Assembly: GCF_009755355.1 (NCBI RefSeq)
Contig: NZ_WQLB01000014.1
Location: forward strand, 1-64,000
DNA: 64,000 nucleotides
Direction: 5' to 3'
DNA from: Deinococcus arboris
Lineage (GTDB): Bacteria; Deinococcota; Deinococci; Deinococcales; Deinococcaceae
The notes under the pieces were generated by a model, which was given only the letters and a program-made list of their open reading frames with translations, made no database searches and was not told where the DNA came from. The position numbers and the translations under genes were made by a program. How positions within the stretch are numbered: the stretch's first letter is position 1; every line of letters begins with the position of its first letter. Positions 33,029-44,240 of this stretch are shown piece by piece.

Positions 33029-33470
33029 GGGGCTGCGGTGAGAGCGAGCCGGGCGTGTGGACCGATGGCAACGTCAAGGCCGCACTTGACCGTGACAGTT
33101 CTATGTTTGGGTGCAAATGGAGCAATTGCCTCAGACTCTGCCGACTTGCAGGGCTGCGCAGGAGAGGCTGAAATGACCCGCAGCCTGCTGCTTTATTCCG
33201 TCGTCTGGAGACTGACTGAGGGCTGAATTCGCCCGGCGAGCGTGCAATTGAGCGCCAACTCAAGCCCGCGCTGCTTTAGAAGCCGGCAAGAATTCGTTCT
33301 CTCCATCTGCCATCTCGCCCGAGGCGCTTACTGTGCTCCGGCAAGACAGGCCTGGAACACCTATCGTGAAACCACTGAGCAGGTCAGAGCCTGCTCCGCG
33401 CCGTGCCCTGAAGAGGCTTGAGCCTCCCTCAAGGCCGGCGCCTCCAGATCTGTACCTCCTCCCCTATCCA
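33029..33470. other. Intergenic gap
   Basis: No supported gene. A 62-residue frame from GTG 33038 follows an AAGGGG but has no recognisable content. The LacI gene ends at the right side from the other strand. Confidence 0.4.
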
Positions 33471-34487
33471 TCAGTGGGTGCCCCGGCGGCTGGCGACCGA
33501 TTCTCGCAGCATCAGCTCCTGGCGGGGCGCGAACGGTTCGGGGGTTTCGCCGCGCAGGCGCCCCAGCACGTACCGCGCCAGCCACTGCCCCATCTCGGCC
33601 ATTGGCTGGCGCACCGACGACAGCGGCGGCGTGGTGTACGACGACCCCGGCAGGTCGTCAAAACCGATCAGAGACATATCCTCGGGCACGCGCAGGCCCA
33701 GGCGGTGCAGGGCCAGCCGGGCGCCGTAGGCCATCTGGTCGTTGGCCGCGAAAATGGCCGTCAGGTCGGCGTGGCGGTTGAGCAGACGCTGCATCCCGAT
33801 CAGACCAGACGGCTCCTGAAAGTCCCCCTGCACCACCAGCGACGGCTGAAAGCGCAGGCCGCATTCCTCCAGCGCTTCGCGGTAGCCGCGCAGGCGGTCA
33901 CGGGCGTCGGTGTGGTCCTGCGGGCCGCTGATGTGCCCAATCACCCGGTGGCCCCGGCCCACCAGATAGGTCACGAGGTCGCGCGCCGATTGGCGGTTGT
34001 CCATGGTCAGCGCCACGCCGCCCCAGTCCTTCAGGTCCACCTCGCGGCCCAGCACGCCCACCGGCAGCCGGGCCGCCACCTCCCGAATCTCGTGGTCGGG
34101 CATCTGGCCGCCCAGAATAATCAGCCCTTCGACCCGGCGGTTGAGCAGCAGGCTCACGGCATGCTCTTCCTCACCCGTGCGCCAGTGTCCGCTGATAATC
34201 AGGGGCGAAAAGCCACTGCCCATCAGGCCGCGCTCGATGCCGCTGAGGGCATCGTTGTAAAAGGGACTGGCGATATCCGGTGTAAGGACGCCAACGATGC
34301 CCGACGATCCGGTGGCCAGGCTACGTGCAAAGGCGTTGCGGGTATAGCCCAGTTTCTCGATGGCCTGGCGCACCTGCCGCGCCTTGTCGTCATTGACGCG
34401 GGCCGTACCATTCAAAATGCGCGAGACCGTGCTGGGCGAGACCCCCGCCTCCCGCGCCACTTCACTGAGGGTCACGGCGCGGGTCAT
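33471..34487 (-). CDS. LacI family transcriptional regulator
   Basis: A 338-residue repressor. The N-terminal helix-turn-helix reads VTLSEVAREAGVSPSTVSRILNG (about 5-27), with the hinge at about 50-60 and a periplasmic-binding-protein-like sugar-binding domain after it (GVLTPDIASPFYNDALSGIERG, AIFAANDQMAYGARLALHRLGLRVPEDMSLIGFDDL). I start at ATG 34487; the frame runs on to 34565 but the HTH begins right after 34487. A perfect TGAAAGCGCTTTCA palindrome lies 64-77 bases before this ATG and is probably its own operator. The effector and the regulated genes are not visible: there is no sugar transport or hydrolase gene nearby. Confidence 0.92.
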   Translation of the reverse strand: MTRAVTLSEVAREAGVSPSTVSRILNGTARVNDDKARQVRQAIEKLGYTRNAFARSLATGSSGIVGVLTPDIASPFYNDALSGIERGLMGSGFSPLIISGHWRTGEEEHAVSLLLNRRVEGLIILGGQMPDHEIREVAARLPVGVLGREVDLKDWGGVALTMDNRQSARDLVTYLVGRGHRVIGHISGPQDHTDARDRLRGYREALEECGLRFQPSLVVQGDFQEPSGLIGMQRLLNRHADLTAIFAANDQMAYGARLALHRLGLRVPEDMSLIGFDDLPGSSYTTPPLSSVRQPMAEMGQWLARYVLGRLRGETPEPFAPRQELMLRESVASRRGTH

Positions 34488-34550
34488 GAACGGCGCGTGG
34501 CCCTCCGGCGGGCCGGAGCAAAGAAGGCTGAAGGCATGCCACAGCATACC

Positions 34551-34564
34551 TGAAAGCGCTTTCA
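34551..34564. promoter_or_regulatory. Palindromic operator, probable LacI-family site
   Basis: TGAAAGCGCTTTCA is a perfect 14-bp palindrome with the central CG typical of LacI/CcpA-type operators. It sits in the promoter region of the LacI-family gene, suggesting autoregulation. Confidence 0.75.
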
Positions 34565-34691
34565 TAGGTCCGCTTTTTGGGCACAGTCAAAGAAAGTGGG
34601 CAACAGCCGCGTGGAAAGGCGTCCAGAGTCTTACTGTCCTAGCCTTTCCGAGTCAGCGACTTTGAAAAACATCGCAAGCCACCCCTACTGA

Positions 34692-34725
34692 CAGGAGGCG
34701 GGAGGGAAGCCGCGCTCCCCTCCTG
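34692..34725 (-). terminator. Hairpin after proC
   Basis: CAGGAGG...GGGA can pair with TCCC...CTCCTG a few bases after the proC stop. There is no T-tract, so it may be a weak or factor-dependent terminator. Confidence 0.35.
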
Positions 34726-34732
34726 CTGGACC

Positions 34733-35524
34733 TCAGTCCTGATCTTTGCCCAGCTCCGTGCCCCGGCGGGTGGCCTGCACCACCGCCTCAATCAGGCCGC
34801 CGCGCACGCCAGACGCTTCGAGCGCCGCCAGGCCCGCAATCGTGGTGCCGCCCGGACTGGCAACCTCATCTTTGAGCAGCCCTGGGTGGGCGCGGCGCTG
34901 CAGCAGTTCGCCGGCCCCCACGAGCAGCTTGGCGGCGAGTTCGTTGGCCAGCGGTCGGGGCAGGCCCATGCGCACGCCGCCGTCGGCCAGAGCCTCGGCC
35001 ACCACAGCGGCGTAAGCGGGGCCAGAAGCGCTCATGCCGGTAAAGGCGTTGAACAGGTGTTCCGGCAATTCGTAGGTGTCGCCCACCGCGCCAAAGAGGG
35101 TGCGGGCAAAAGCCAGGTCCCCAGCGTCTCCGGCCTCACGCGGGCCGGTGATGGCAGTCTGACTCAGGCCAATGGTAGCCGCCAGATTGGGCATCACGCG
35201 CACCACACGCTTGGTGCCCAGGCGCCGCGTCAGCGCCGTGACGCTCACGCCCGCCATCGTGGAGATGTAGCCGGCATTTTCCTGGGCCAGCCACTCGGCG
35301 GCTTCGGGGAACACGCGCGGTTGCAGGCTGATCAGGATGCGCTCGGCGCGCGCCAGGTCACCCGGTACCAGCACGCGCGCCCCGCTGCGGGCCGCAATCT
35401 CCTGGGCGCGGGGCGCGTTGGTGTCCAGCAGGCCAATCTCGTTTGCCGGGATGACCCCGCGTGCCGTCACGCCCTCCAGCAGAGCCAGGCCCAGTTTTCC
35501 CACACCAACGATTGCGAGCTTCAT
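34733..35524 (-). CDS. proC: Pyrroline-5-carboxylate reductase
   Basis: Reduces 1-pyrroline-5-carboxylate to proline, the last step of proline synthesis. The 263-residue protein has the N-terminal Rossmann motif [15 protein letters not shown], the conserved [11 protein letters not shown], the dimer-interface helix [27 protein letters not shown], and the C-terminal [20 protein letters not shown] signature. The start at ATG 35524 is preceded at seven bases by TATACT; the longer frame to 35554 would cover that promoter. The gene opposes prmA with back-to-back leaderless promoters. Biosynthesis here contrasts with the catabolic proline operon at 40 kb. Confidence 0.94.
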   Translation of the reverse strand: MKLAIVGVGKLGLALLEGVTARGVIPANEIGLLDTNAPRAQEIAARSGARVLVPGDLARAERILISLQPRVFPEAAEWLAQENAGYISTMAGVSVTALTRRLGTKRVVRVMPNLAATIGLSQTAITGPREAGDAGDLAFARTLFGAVGDTYELPEHLFNAFTGMSASGPAYAAVVAEALADGGVRMGLPRPLANELAAKLLVGAGELLQRRAHPGLLKDEVASPGGTTIAGLAALEASGVRGGLIEAVVQATRRGTELGKDQD

Positions 35525-35531
35525 CCTGGTC

Positions 35532-35537
35532 AGTATA
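35532..35537 (-). promoter_or_regulatory. -10 box of leaderless proC transcript
   Basis: TATACT on the minus strand, seven bases before the proC ATG. It is the best match to the consensus -10 element in this region. Confidence 0.65.
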
Positions 35538-35580
35538 GGTGCGCTTCCCCGCACGTTCTGACCCCGCCCACGCCATGCCC

Positions 35581-35586
35581 TAGACT
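35581..35586 (+). promoter_or_regulatory. -10 box of leaderless prmA transcript
   Basis: TAGACT ends six bases before the prmA ATG at 35593 and faces away from the proC promoter 44 bases to its left. Confidence 0.6.
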
Positions 35587-35592
35587 GGCGGG

Positions 35593-36405
35593 ATGCTGGT
35601 GTACCACCTCCCCGGAACGTTCGAGACGCGCGAAGCCCACCTGGACCTGCTGTGGCAGGCCGGGGCCACGGGCCTGGAGGAACGGACGGGCGTCATTCGG
35701 GCCTATTTTGACGAGGAAACCGAGCTGGCTGCCGACATCCGCGACGGCGAGTGGCGCCGTGAAGCCGACCAGGACTGGCTGGCCGAGTTCAAGGCCAACC
35801 TGCGCCCGGTGCAGGCGGGCCGGGTCACCATCGTGCCGCCCTGGCTGCGCGCCGAGGTGCTGGCGGAGCAGACCGCGCTGGTCATTGAGCCGGGCATGGC
35901 GTTCGGGACTGGCCATCACGCCACCACGCGCATGGCGGTTGAGGCGCTGAGCGACCTGGACCTGACGGCACAAACCGTGCTGGATGTCGGCACCGGCAGC
36001 GGCGTCCTGGCCATCGCAGCGGCGCTGCTGGGCGCGCCCTACGCGCTGGGAGTGGACATTGACCCCATCACCATTCCGATTGCGCAGGAAAACGCCGAAC
36101 TGAATGGGGTGCCCACGGGCCGGGCCGTGTTTTTAGAAGGCACCCTGGGCGACGACCTGCCCGGCGACGTGGTGCCGGACGGCGTGTATGACGTGCTAGT
36201 AGCCAATCTGTACGCCGAACTGCACGACCTGCTGGCTGGGGAATATGTCAGTCACCTGCGCCCCGGCGGTCCCCTGGTGCTGACCGGCATTCTGACCAGC
36301 AAGCTGCCGCTCGTGCTGGAGGCCCTGGACCGTGAAGGCTTTACCGCTGTGCAGGTGCGCGAAGACGGCGAGTGGGCACTGGTAACGGCCCGCGCCGGCG
36401 CATGA
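35593..36405 (+). CDS. prmA: Ribosomal protein L11 methyltransferase
   Basis: Trimethylates several amino groups of ribosomal protein L11 using SAM. The 270 residues split into an N-terminal substrate-recognition domain (about 1-75, typical of the family) and a C-terminal methyltransferase domain with [14 protein letters not shown], the SAM motif [23 protein letters not shown], and the catalytic [10 protein letters not shown]. The overlap of four bases with rsmE makes a two-gene ribosome-modification operon. Confidence 0.95.
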   Translation: MLVYHLPGTFETREAHLDLLWQAGATGLEERTGVIRAYFDEETELAADIRDGEWRREADQDWLAEFKANLRPVQAGRVTIVPPWLRAEVLAEQTALVIEPGMAFGTGHHATTRMAVEALSDLDLTAQTVLDVGTGSGVLAIAAALLGAPYALGVDIDPITIPIAQENAELNGVPTGRAVFLEGTLGDDLPGDVVPDGVYDVLVANLYAELHDLLAGEYVSHLRPGGPLVLTGILTSKLPLVLEALDREGFTAVQVREDGEWALVTARAGA

Positions 36406-37100
36406 CCCTGCCTCGCCACCGCCTGCGGGTCCCCGAACTGGCGGCTACCATGACGCTGGGGCCTGCCGAGGCTCGCCACCTACATGTCCTGCGGCTACAA
36501 GCAGGCGACGAGGTCCGCGTCTTTGACGGCCAGGGCCACGAGGCGCGGGCCACCCTGCTGGAGTTGGATGCCGGCAGCGCGGTGCTGACCCTGGGCGAGG
36601 CGGTCAGCGGCGCCGCCGAAACGCCGTTTCCCCTGACCCTGGCCGCCGCCCTGCTGAAGGCCGACAAGCTGGCCGATGTGGTGCGCGCCGCCACCGAACT
36701 GGGCGTGGCCGAGATTCGCCTGCTGGTCACGGCCCGCGCCGACGTGCGCGAGATAGGCGACCAGAAACTGACGCGGCTCGGCCGTGTGGCGCAGGAAGCC
36801 AGCAAGCAGTCGCGCCGCGCCGTGGTGCCTGTGGTGCATGCGCCTGTCCCTCTGGCCACCTTTGCCCCCCAGGGGCAAGTGCTGGTCGCGCAGCCGGGGT
36901 CAGTGCTGCGGGTGGCCGAGGTGCTGCGCTGGACTGCCCCCGTGACGGTGATCACTGGCCCCGAAGGCGGCCTGACCGACGCCGAGGTGGCCGCCCTGGT
37001 GTCGCGCGGCGCGCAGGCCGTGACCCTGGGACCACGCATCCTGCGTGCCGAGACCGCGCCAGTGGCCCTGCTGGGCGCCATCGCCGCGCTGGGTGAGTAA
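36402..37100 (+). CDS. rsmE: 16S rRNA (uracil-1498-N3)-methyltransferase
   Basis: SPOUT-class methyltransferase that methylates U1498 of 16S rRNA in the assembled small subunit. The 232-residue protein has an N-terminal PUA-like domain ([26 protein letters not shown]), then the knotted domain with the family signature [16 protein letters not shown] and the C-terminal [25 protein letters not shown]. The ATG at 36402 overlaps the prmA stop (ATGA), so the pair is cotranscribed and translationally coupled. Confidence 0.95.
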   Translation: MTLPRHRLRVPELAATMTLGPAEARHLHVLRLQAGDEVRVFDGQGHEARATLLELDAGSAVLTLGEAVSGAAETPFPLTLAAALLKADKLADVVRAATELGVAEIRLLVTARADVREIGDQKLTRLGRVAQEASKQSRRAVVPVVHAPVPLATFAPQGQVLVAQPGSVLRVAEVLRWTAPVTVITGPEGGLTDAEVAALVSRGAQAVTLGPRILRAETAPVALLGAIAALGE

Positions 37101-37441
37101 GCAGAGCTGCTGCCCTTGCCAGAAGTAAAACCCTCATTACAGCGCGCTTCTGAGCTGGGAAGGGTCACGACTCTGGCCGTCCACGCAGCAGCCAGAGCCC
37201 TCAGGGCTCAGTTTTCAAAAGTTCTCGAATGAGCGCCCCAGCAGGGTTCTGCACCAGAGCCAATGGCTGATGAACAGCGGTTGAACGGCTACGGCTTCCG
37301 TCTATCAGGCGGGCAGCGATTTACCAACACCACGCCCGGAACCCGTTTTTCTTCTTCGCCCTGATCGAATTTCGTCGTTTTCGCAAATGGTCGGATCGGC
37401 GTCCATAAGAAAGAGCCAGACGGCGCTCCCAGCTCCTTCAC
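37101..37441. other. Intergenic gap with repeat
   Basis: Between the convergent ends of rsmE and recO. Contains a family A repeat (37303-37400). No gene is supported. Confidence 0.5.
37303..37400 (-). repeat. Dispersed intergenic repeat, family A copy 2
   Basis: On the minus strand it contains CGGGTTCCGGGCGTGG followed by TGTTGGTAAATCG and CTGCCC, matching 51583-51612 closely, and upstream CGAAAACGACGAAATTCGA resembling 51543-51560. The longest identical run is 16 bases. Confidence 0.6.
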
Positions 37442-38203
37442 TCAGGCCACGTCAGACGTGCGGAGCGTGTCTTGCATCGCGCTGACAGCCGTGGGCACCA
37501 GCTGACGCCAGGACTGCACGTTGCCCACCTGCACCGTGACGAACCGTTCCAACGCGCGCCACAGGGCCGGACGCTGGTCGGTGGGCAGGGGCTGGGCCAT
37601 GCTTTCGCGCACGGTGCGGCGCACGGCCCCCTGTAAAAACGCCAGCGACTCAGGCGGATAGGGCGGCAGCGCGGCGCAGGCGCGGCACAGCACCTGTCCG
37701 CCCAGCGGGTCTGGATGCTCCGGCTCGGGGGCGCCGCAGCGGACACAGCGCGCCGTCTGCGTCACAAAACCGGCCAGGGCCAGTAGTTTGTAACTCATGA
37801 CCAGCGCCACCCACTCGGGGTCAGGCTGGTGGGCCACGCCGCGCAGCGCGCCGGCAAACAGGTCAAACGCCTGCTCGCTAAATTCGCCTTCTTGAAATAG
37901 GGCGTCAGCAAATTCGGCCATCAGGTGAGCAAAGGCGTAGCGGCCCGGCTGCGCCAGCGACGGCAGCGCACCCTCAAGCACCGCCTGTTTGACAGTGGCC
38001 AGGTCATTCTGCGGCGTCTGGTAGATTTGCACGCCCACATGGTGAAAAAGGTTCAGGCGGCTGGACAGCGGCCCGCGCACCCCACCACGCGCAATGGCCT
38101 TTAATTTGCCCTGCGGGGTCAGCAGGGTGACCAGAATGTCCCCGGCAGGCGTCACGCGCCGCCGGAGCACAATGCCGCTGCGGTTGGCGGTACGCGACCT
38201 CAT
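37442..38203 (-). CDS. recO: DNA repair protein RecO
   Basis: Recombination mediator of the RecFOR pathway; in Deinococcus, RecFOR replaces RecBCD in double-strand break repair, so this gene is central to radiation resistance. The 253 residues start with an OB-fold ([34 protein letters not shown]) that binds DNA and continue into a helical domain with a zinc finger, CVRCGA and CRACAA. The start is at ATG 38203, eight bases after TACACT, rather than the longer frame at 38254. It is divergent from a small zinc protein gene, whose promoter is also leaderless. Confidence 0.93.
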   Translation of the reverse strand: MRSRTANRSGIVLRRRVTPAGDILVTLLTPQGKLKAIARGGVRGPLSSRLNLFHHVGVQIYQTPQNDLATVKQAVLEGALPSLAQPGRYAFAHLMAEFADALFQEGEFSEQAFDLFAGALRGVAHQPDPEWVALVMSYKLLALAGFVTQTARCVRCGAPEPEHPDPLGGQVLCRACAALPPYPPESLAFLQGAVRRTVRESMAQPLPTDQRPALWRALERFVTVQVGNVQSWRQLVPTAVSAMQDTLRTSDVA

Positions 38204-38211
38204 CGCCAGGC

Positions 38212-38217
38212 AGTGTA
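38212..38217 (-). promoter_or_regulatory. -10 box of leaderless recO transcript
   Basis: TACACT on the minus strand, eight bases before the recO ATG. Confidence 0.5.
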
Positions 38218-38276
38218 GCGCCGGAGCCCAGCGGCGGGCTGTGCCTCTGTCCACCTTCGGGTCCCAGGGCCTCGCC

Positions 38277-38282
38277 TACACT
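38277..38282 (+). promoter_or_regulatory. -10 box of leaderless zinc-protein transcript
   Basis: TACACT eight bases before the ATG at 38291, mirroring the recO promoter on the other strand. Confidence 0.5.
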
Positions 38283-38290
38283 GCAAACCA

Positions 38291-38707
38291 ATGAACGACC
38301 CTCAGCGTAAGGACCAGGAATCGCACAGCGTACAGGACCTGCTGCGCGAACTTTTTCCAGAGACGCACCGCGAATTATTTGGAACGGCCACCGGGGACGC
38401 GCCGCCCACGCTGGGCCTGTACCCGGTGGCCGACGGCCGACTGGCCCTGGTGCACGGTGACCAGCTGGCCGAATTTACACCGCTTGACCCCAAGCACCGG
38501 GGGGCTTTGCACTGCGACCTGTGCCACCACACCCGCAGCCGCACCGAGGCGTCCGTGTACCGCGTACATGTGGCGGCCCGGCGCACCCGGTACGTCACCC
38601 TCTGCACTCACACCGCGCCGTGTCAGGGCCGCGCGGGCGAACGCGGCCTGCTGGCCCTGGCCGAGCGGATTTTTCCCATTGAACCCTACGGCCCAGGCGA
38701 GCGCTGA
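38291..38707 (+). CDS. Zinc-binding protein, treble-clef-like
   Basis: A 138-residue cytosolic protein. Its centre has a CDLCHHT knuckle followed by an Arg-rich beta strand and a second [10 protein letters not shown] knuckle, giving four Cys plus His for one zinc site; the arrangement resembles the FBP C-terminal treble-clef zinc finger, but I am not certain of the family. The N-terminal 30 residues are acidic and helical ([16 protein letters not shown]). It is divergent from recO and has its own leaderless promoter. Function unknown. Confidence 0.7.
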   Translation: MNDPQRKDQESHSVQDLLRELFPETHRELFGTATGDAPPTLGLYPVADGRLALVHGDQLAEFTPLDPKHRGALHCDLCHHTRSRTEASVYRVHVAARRTRYVTLCTHTAPCQGRAGERGLLALAERIFPIEPYGPGER

Positions 38708-38789
38708 CAGCAGCAGTTCAGTTGCCTGACAGCATTCTTGGCGGTGAGCAGGGACACCCTCACGCAATCCCCTTGACCCTCGACCAAAA

Positions 38790-38820
38790 GAAGAAGGCAC
38801 CCAGATTGGATGCCTTCTTC
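38790..38820 (-). terminator. Intrinsic terminator of cold-shock gene
   Basis: On the minus strand GAAGAAGGCA pairs with TGCCTTCTTC over an 11-base loop and is followed by TTTTGG. It is 17 bases after the cold-shock gene stop codon. Confidence 0.8.
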
Positions 38821-38836
38821 AGCTGGAAAGTGTGGC

Positions 38837-39112
38837 TTACCAGCGGTCGTTGCGGCGGGCGCCGCCGCCATTGCTGCCGCCGCCGTATTCGCTGACGGGG
38901 GCCGCTTTGGTCACCACAATGTTCTTGGCCTGGGGGCCTTTGCCGCGCTGGCCTTCTTCGATTTCGAATTCGACCTCGTCGCCTTCGTTCAGCTTCTTGA
39001 AGCCGCTGGCCTGGATGGCGCTGAAGTGCGCGAAGACGTCAGGGCTGCCTTCGGTCTGAATGAAGCCGTAACCCTTTTCTGCGTTGAACCACTTAACTTT
39101 CCCTACTGCCAT
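38837..39112 (-). CDS. Cold-shock protein (CspA family)
   Basis: A 91-residue cold-shock domain protein that binds RNA or single-stranded DNA and melts structures at low temperature. RNP1 reads KGYGFIQ (about residues 13-19) and RNP2 DVFAHFSAI (about 26-34). The core ends near residue 66; the extra Gly/Asn/Arg-rich tail ([17 protein letters not shown]) is longer than in E. coli CspA and resembles the RGG-like tails of some actinobacterial/Deinococcus proteins. The AAGGAG ribosome binding site is strong. The 5' leader of over 50 bases contains a hairpin, which is typical of genes whose translation is controlled by temperature. Confidence 0.93.
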   Translation of the reverse strand: MAVGKVKWFNAEKGYGFIQTEGSPDVFAHFSAIQASGFKKLNEGDEVEFEIEEGQRGKGPQAKNIVVTKAAPVSEYGGGSNGGGARRNDRW

Positions 39113-39146
39113 AATCCACTCCTTAGCTTCCATAGAACATGGGAGA

Positions 39147-39167
39147 CGCACAGAATCTGCCTGTGCG
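39147..39167 (-). promoter_or_regulatory. Leader hairpin of cold-shock gene
   Basis: On the minus strand CGCACAG pairs with CTGTGCG over seven bases, 35 bases before the ATG. It probably forms part of the structured cold-shock leader. Confidence 0.5.
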
Positions 39168-39337
39168 CCTCTTACCCAATGTGCGTACCCAGGAAACTAT
39201 GAGTGCAGTGTAGGGGGGAGACGCCCCCCGCAAACGTGCTCTGGGTTACTTTACGTCGCTCTGACAGACGGCAGACCAATCAATGGTAAAGGCTGCCGGC
39301 TTGTGAGCTGACCGGAGAGCCCGTAGCGTCGGGGCAC

Positions 39338-39799
39338 ATGGAGGTCTGGACCCCACTGATCACGCAGCTGCACCTGATGATAGGGCTGCTGGTCGCGGCG
39401 CTGCTGAGCGGCCTGATTGGCTGGGAGCGAGAAGCCCACCGCGCCGGGGCAGGCCTACGCACCCATATGCTGGTGGGCATCAGCGCGGCGCTGTTCGTGG
39501 TGCTGGCCGAGCAGCTGATTCGGCAGTTTGGCAACGACAATCCGGCGGTGCGTTTTGACCTCGTGGGGGTGCTGGCCGCTGTGGTCAGTGGCGTGAGCTT
39601 CCTGGGGGCCGGCACCATCTTTTCTTCGGGCAAGGGCGAAAGGACACGCGGCCTGACCACCGCCGCCAGCCTGCTGGCCACCGCTGGGGTGGGGGTGGCC
39701 TGCGGCCTTCATCTGTACGTCTTTGCCGCCGGCGCAACGCTGCTGTTTCTATTTGTACTGCGCCCCCTGCAACGCCTGACCCAAGATGAGGGCGAGTAA
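39338..39799 (+). CDS. MgtC/SapB family membrane protein
   Basis: A 153-residue membrane protein with about four to five transmembrane helices. The hallmark start [39 protein letters not shown] and [23 protein letters not shown] are the MgtC signature. The family is known for magnesium homeostasis and for growth under magnesium limitation or in host cells; for soil bacteria the role is unclear. It lacks the C-terminal ACT-like domain of Salmonella MgtC, giving the short SapB-like form. Confidence 0.9.
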   Translation: MEVWTPLITQLHLMIGLLVAALLSGLIGWEREAHRAGAGLRTHMLVGISAALFVVLAEQLIRQFGNDNPAVRFDLVGVLAAVVSGVSFLGAGTIFSSGKGERTRGLTTAASLLATAGVGVACGLHLYVFAAGATLLFLFVLRPLQRLTQDEGE

Positions 39800-40005
39800 G
39801 ACAGGGCCGTTGGCTTAAAGAGCGTCCTGAGTCGCCCCCACGCCGCTTTAGGTGAAGTCGTCTACCGCTCTCTCAGGAGCTTGTTCTCAACAGAGGGTCG
39901 AATCAGGGCGGCACATGGAGTTAAGAAGACCTCCGCCGAGTCTTTTCCTTTTGCCTAAGCCGGCACCGTTTTCAGGCGTTTCAGGCCTGCTCTTCGTGCC
40001 CAAAA

Positions 40006-40017
40006 ATTGTATACAAT
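40006..40017. promoter_or_regulatory. GntR-type operator overlapping -10 box
   Basis: ATTGTATACAAT is a perfect palindrome of the kind bound by FCD-subgroup GntR regulators (TNGT..ACNA). Its right half, TACAAT at 40012-40017, is also a -10 box seven bases before the GntR gene's ATG at 40025. A bound repressor would block its own promoter. Confidence 0.75.
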
Positions 40018-40024
40018 ATCCAAC

Positions 40025-40683
<659 letters not shown>

Positions 40684-40687
<4 letters not shown>

Positions 40688-41622
40688 CCGACTTCAACCA
40701 GCTGTACCGCAAAGCCGTGCTGACGGTGGCCGGCCAGAAAACCATCGAGAACCTTGTGCGTGCGCGTGGGTGGGGCATGGCCCAGCGGTTCGTCGCCGGT
40801 GAAGGCCCCGATACCGCCATCGCCGCCGTGCAGGAACTGGCCAGAGACGGCATCCTGGCCAATCTGGACCTGCTGGGCGAATTTATCGAGTCGCCCGAGC
40901 AGTGCACGGCTTTTGCCGACAACGTGCTCAAGGTCATTGAAGCTGCGCACGCTGCCGGCGTGACGCCGTACGTGAGCATCAAGCTCTCCAGTGTCGGCCA
41001 GGGCAAGACGGTGAATGGCGAGGACCTAGGCCTGACAAACGCGCGGCGCATCATCGGGCGGGCCACCGGGTACGGCGGCTTCGTGTGCCTGGATATGGAG
41101 GACCACCCACGCGTGGAACAGACCCTGGCGCAGTTCCGCACGCTGGTCGGCGAGTACGGCCATGACCATGTGGGCACCGTGCTGCAAAGCTACCTGTACC
41201 GCAGCGAGGCTGACCGTGCCAGCCTGGACGACCTGAAGCCGAACCTCCGCATCGTCAAGGGCGCGTACCTGGAACCCGAGACAGTGGCGATGCCCGTCAA
41301 GGCCGATGTGGACGCGGCCTACCGCCAGCTGGTGTACGCCCACATGAAGGCCGGGAATTACGTCAACGTGGCCACGCACGACGAAAGCATCGTGGAGGAC
41401 GTGAAGATGTTTGCGCTGGCGCACGGGATCGCTAAAGACGCCTACGAGTTTCAGATGCTGTACGGCATTCGCCGCGACCTGCAAAAGAGCCTGGCCGCAG
41501 CGGGCTACCGGGTGCGCGCCTATATCCCCTATGGCCGCGACTGGTATCCGTATTTCAGCCGCCGCATCGCCGAGCGCCCTGCGAACGTGATGTTCGTGCT
41601 GCGCGGCATGCTCAAGGGCTGA
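40684..41622 (+). CDS. Proline dehydrogenase (monofunctional)
   Basis: FAD enzyme that oxidises proline to P5C and feeds electrons to the quinone pool. The 312 residues form one TIM barrel: [40 protein letters not shown] and [23 protein letters not shown] include the flavin- and proline-binding residues (the RxxR pair near the C-terminus). It lacks the fused aldehyde dehydrogenase of E. coli PutA, as in Deinococcus and Thermus. CAGGAGG gives a strong ribosome binding site. Overlaps the next gene by one base (TGATG). Confidence 0.95.
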
Positions 41623-42493
41623 TGCCTGGTCTGATCGGGGTCACTGGCGCCCCCGGCAACGTGGGCACGCCGCTGGTCAGGGCGTTGCTGCGCCGGGGCG
41701 CGCAGGTGCGGGTGCTGGCCCGCCGCCCGGAGGCTGCCCGCGAGGCCCTGGCCGACGTGGCGGGCCAGGTCGAGTTCCGTGCCCTGACCTTTGGCGAGCG
41801 GCCCACCTACGCCCACGCCATGCAGGGCCTGGAACAGCTGTTCGTGCTGCGGCCCCCGCAACTGAGCCGTGTGACCCGCGACCTGGTGCCCGCGCTGGAC
41901 GTGGCCCTGGGCGCAGGGGTGCGGCACTTTGTCCTGCTGTCTCTGCAAGGGGCTGAGCGCCTGCCCATAACGCCCCACGCGCAGCTTGAAGCGTACCTGC
42001 GCGGCACAGGCGCGGCCTGGACCTTCCTGCGCCCCGGCTTCTTCCTGCAAAACCTGACGACCACCCACCTGAGCGATCTGAAGCGCGGCGTCCTGGCCGT
42101 GCCCGCCGGACAGGGCCGCACCAGCTTCGTGGACGTGCGCGATGTGGCTGAGGCCGCCGCCACCGTTCTGACCGAGGCCGGGCACGAGGACAAGGCCTAC
42201 GAACTGACCGGCGCGCAGGCGCTGACCTACGACGAATTGGCAGCCACCTTCACGGCGGCGCTGGGCCGCCCCATCCACTCGACCAACCCCTCGCCACTGG
42301 CTTTTTTCCAGCACCTGCGGCGCCAGGGCGTCCCGGCGGCACAGATTCTGGTCATGGAAGCCATTTATGCCACCGCCCGCTTTGGGCTGGCCGCCCATGT
42401 TTCGGACGACCTCCCCCGGCTGCTGGGCCGCCCGGCCCGCACCCCCGCTGACTTTGCCCGCGACCTCGCCCCCCTACTGCAAGGAGACACCCC

Positions 42494-42497
<4 letters not shown>
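41622..42497 (+). CDS. NmrA-like NAD(P)-binding oxidoreductase
   Basis: A 291-residue atypical short-chain dehydrogenase. The N-terminal [21 protein letters not shown] binds the cofactor, and the RRPEA after strand 2 suggests NADPH preference. There is no YxxxK pair, so it may be a redox sensor like NmrA or a QOR2-type quinone reductase. Its start overlaps the proline dehydrogenase stop and its end overlaps the P5CDH start, so it is embedded within the proline catabolism operon; whether it reduces an intermediate, senses NADPH or is simply coexpressed is unknown. Confidence 0.85.
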
Positions 42498-44065
<1,568 letters not shown>

Positions 44066-44084
44066 ACAGAAACCCCACAGCAAG

Positions 44085-44108
44085 CCCCCGGTAAATGCCG
44101 GGGGTTTT
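44085..44108 (+). terminator. Intrinsic terminator of the proline operon
   Basis: CCCCCGG pairs with CCGGGGG around a 6-base loop, followed by TTTT. It is 20 bases after the P5CDH stop codon. Confidence 0.88.
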
Positions 44109-44240
44109 GCGGTCTGGGCCCAAGGGAAGGCACTTCTGCTCCACGGAACTCAGGTGAGGTGAGCGGCCTCGCAGAGCGAACATGAAAAAAGACGGTACTC
44201 CACCAATGGAACAATGTTTTGGACTCAAAGGAGGCCCGTG

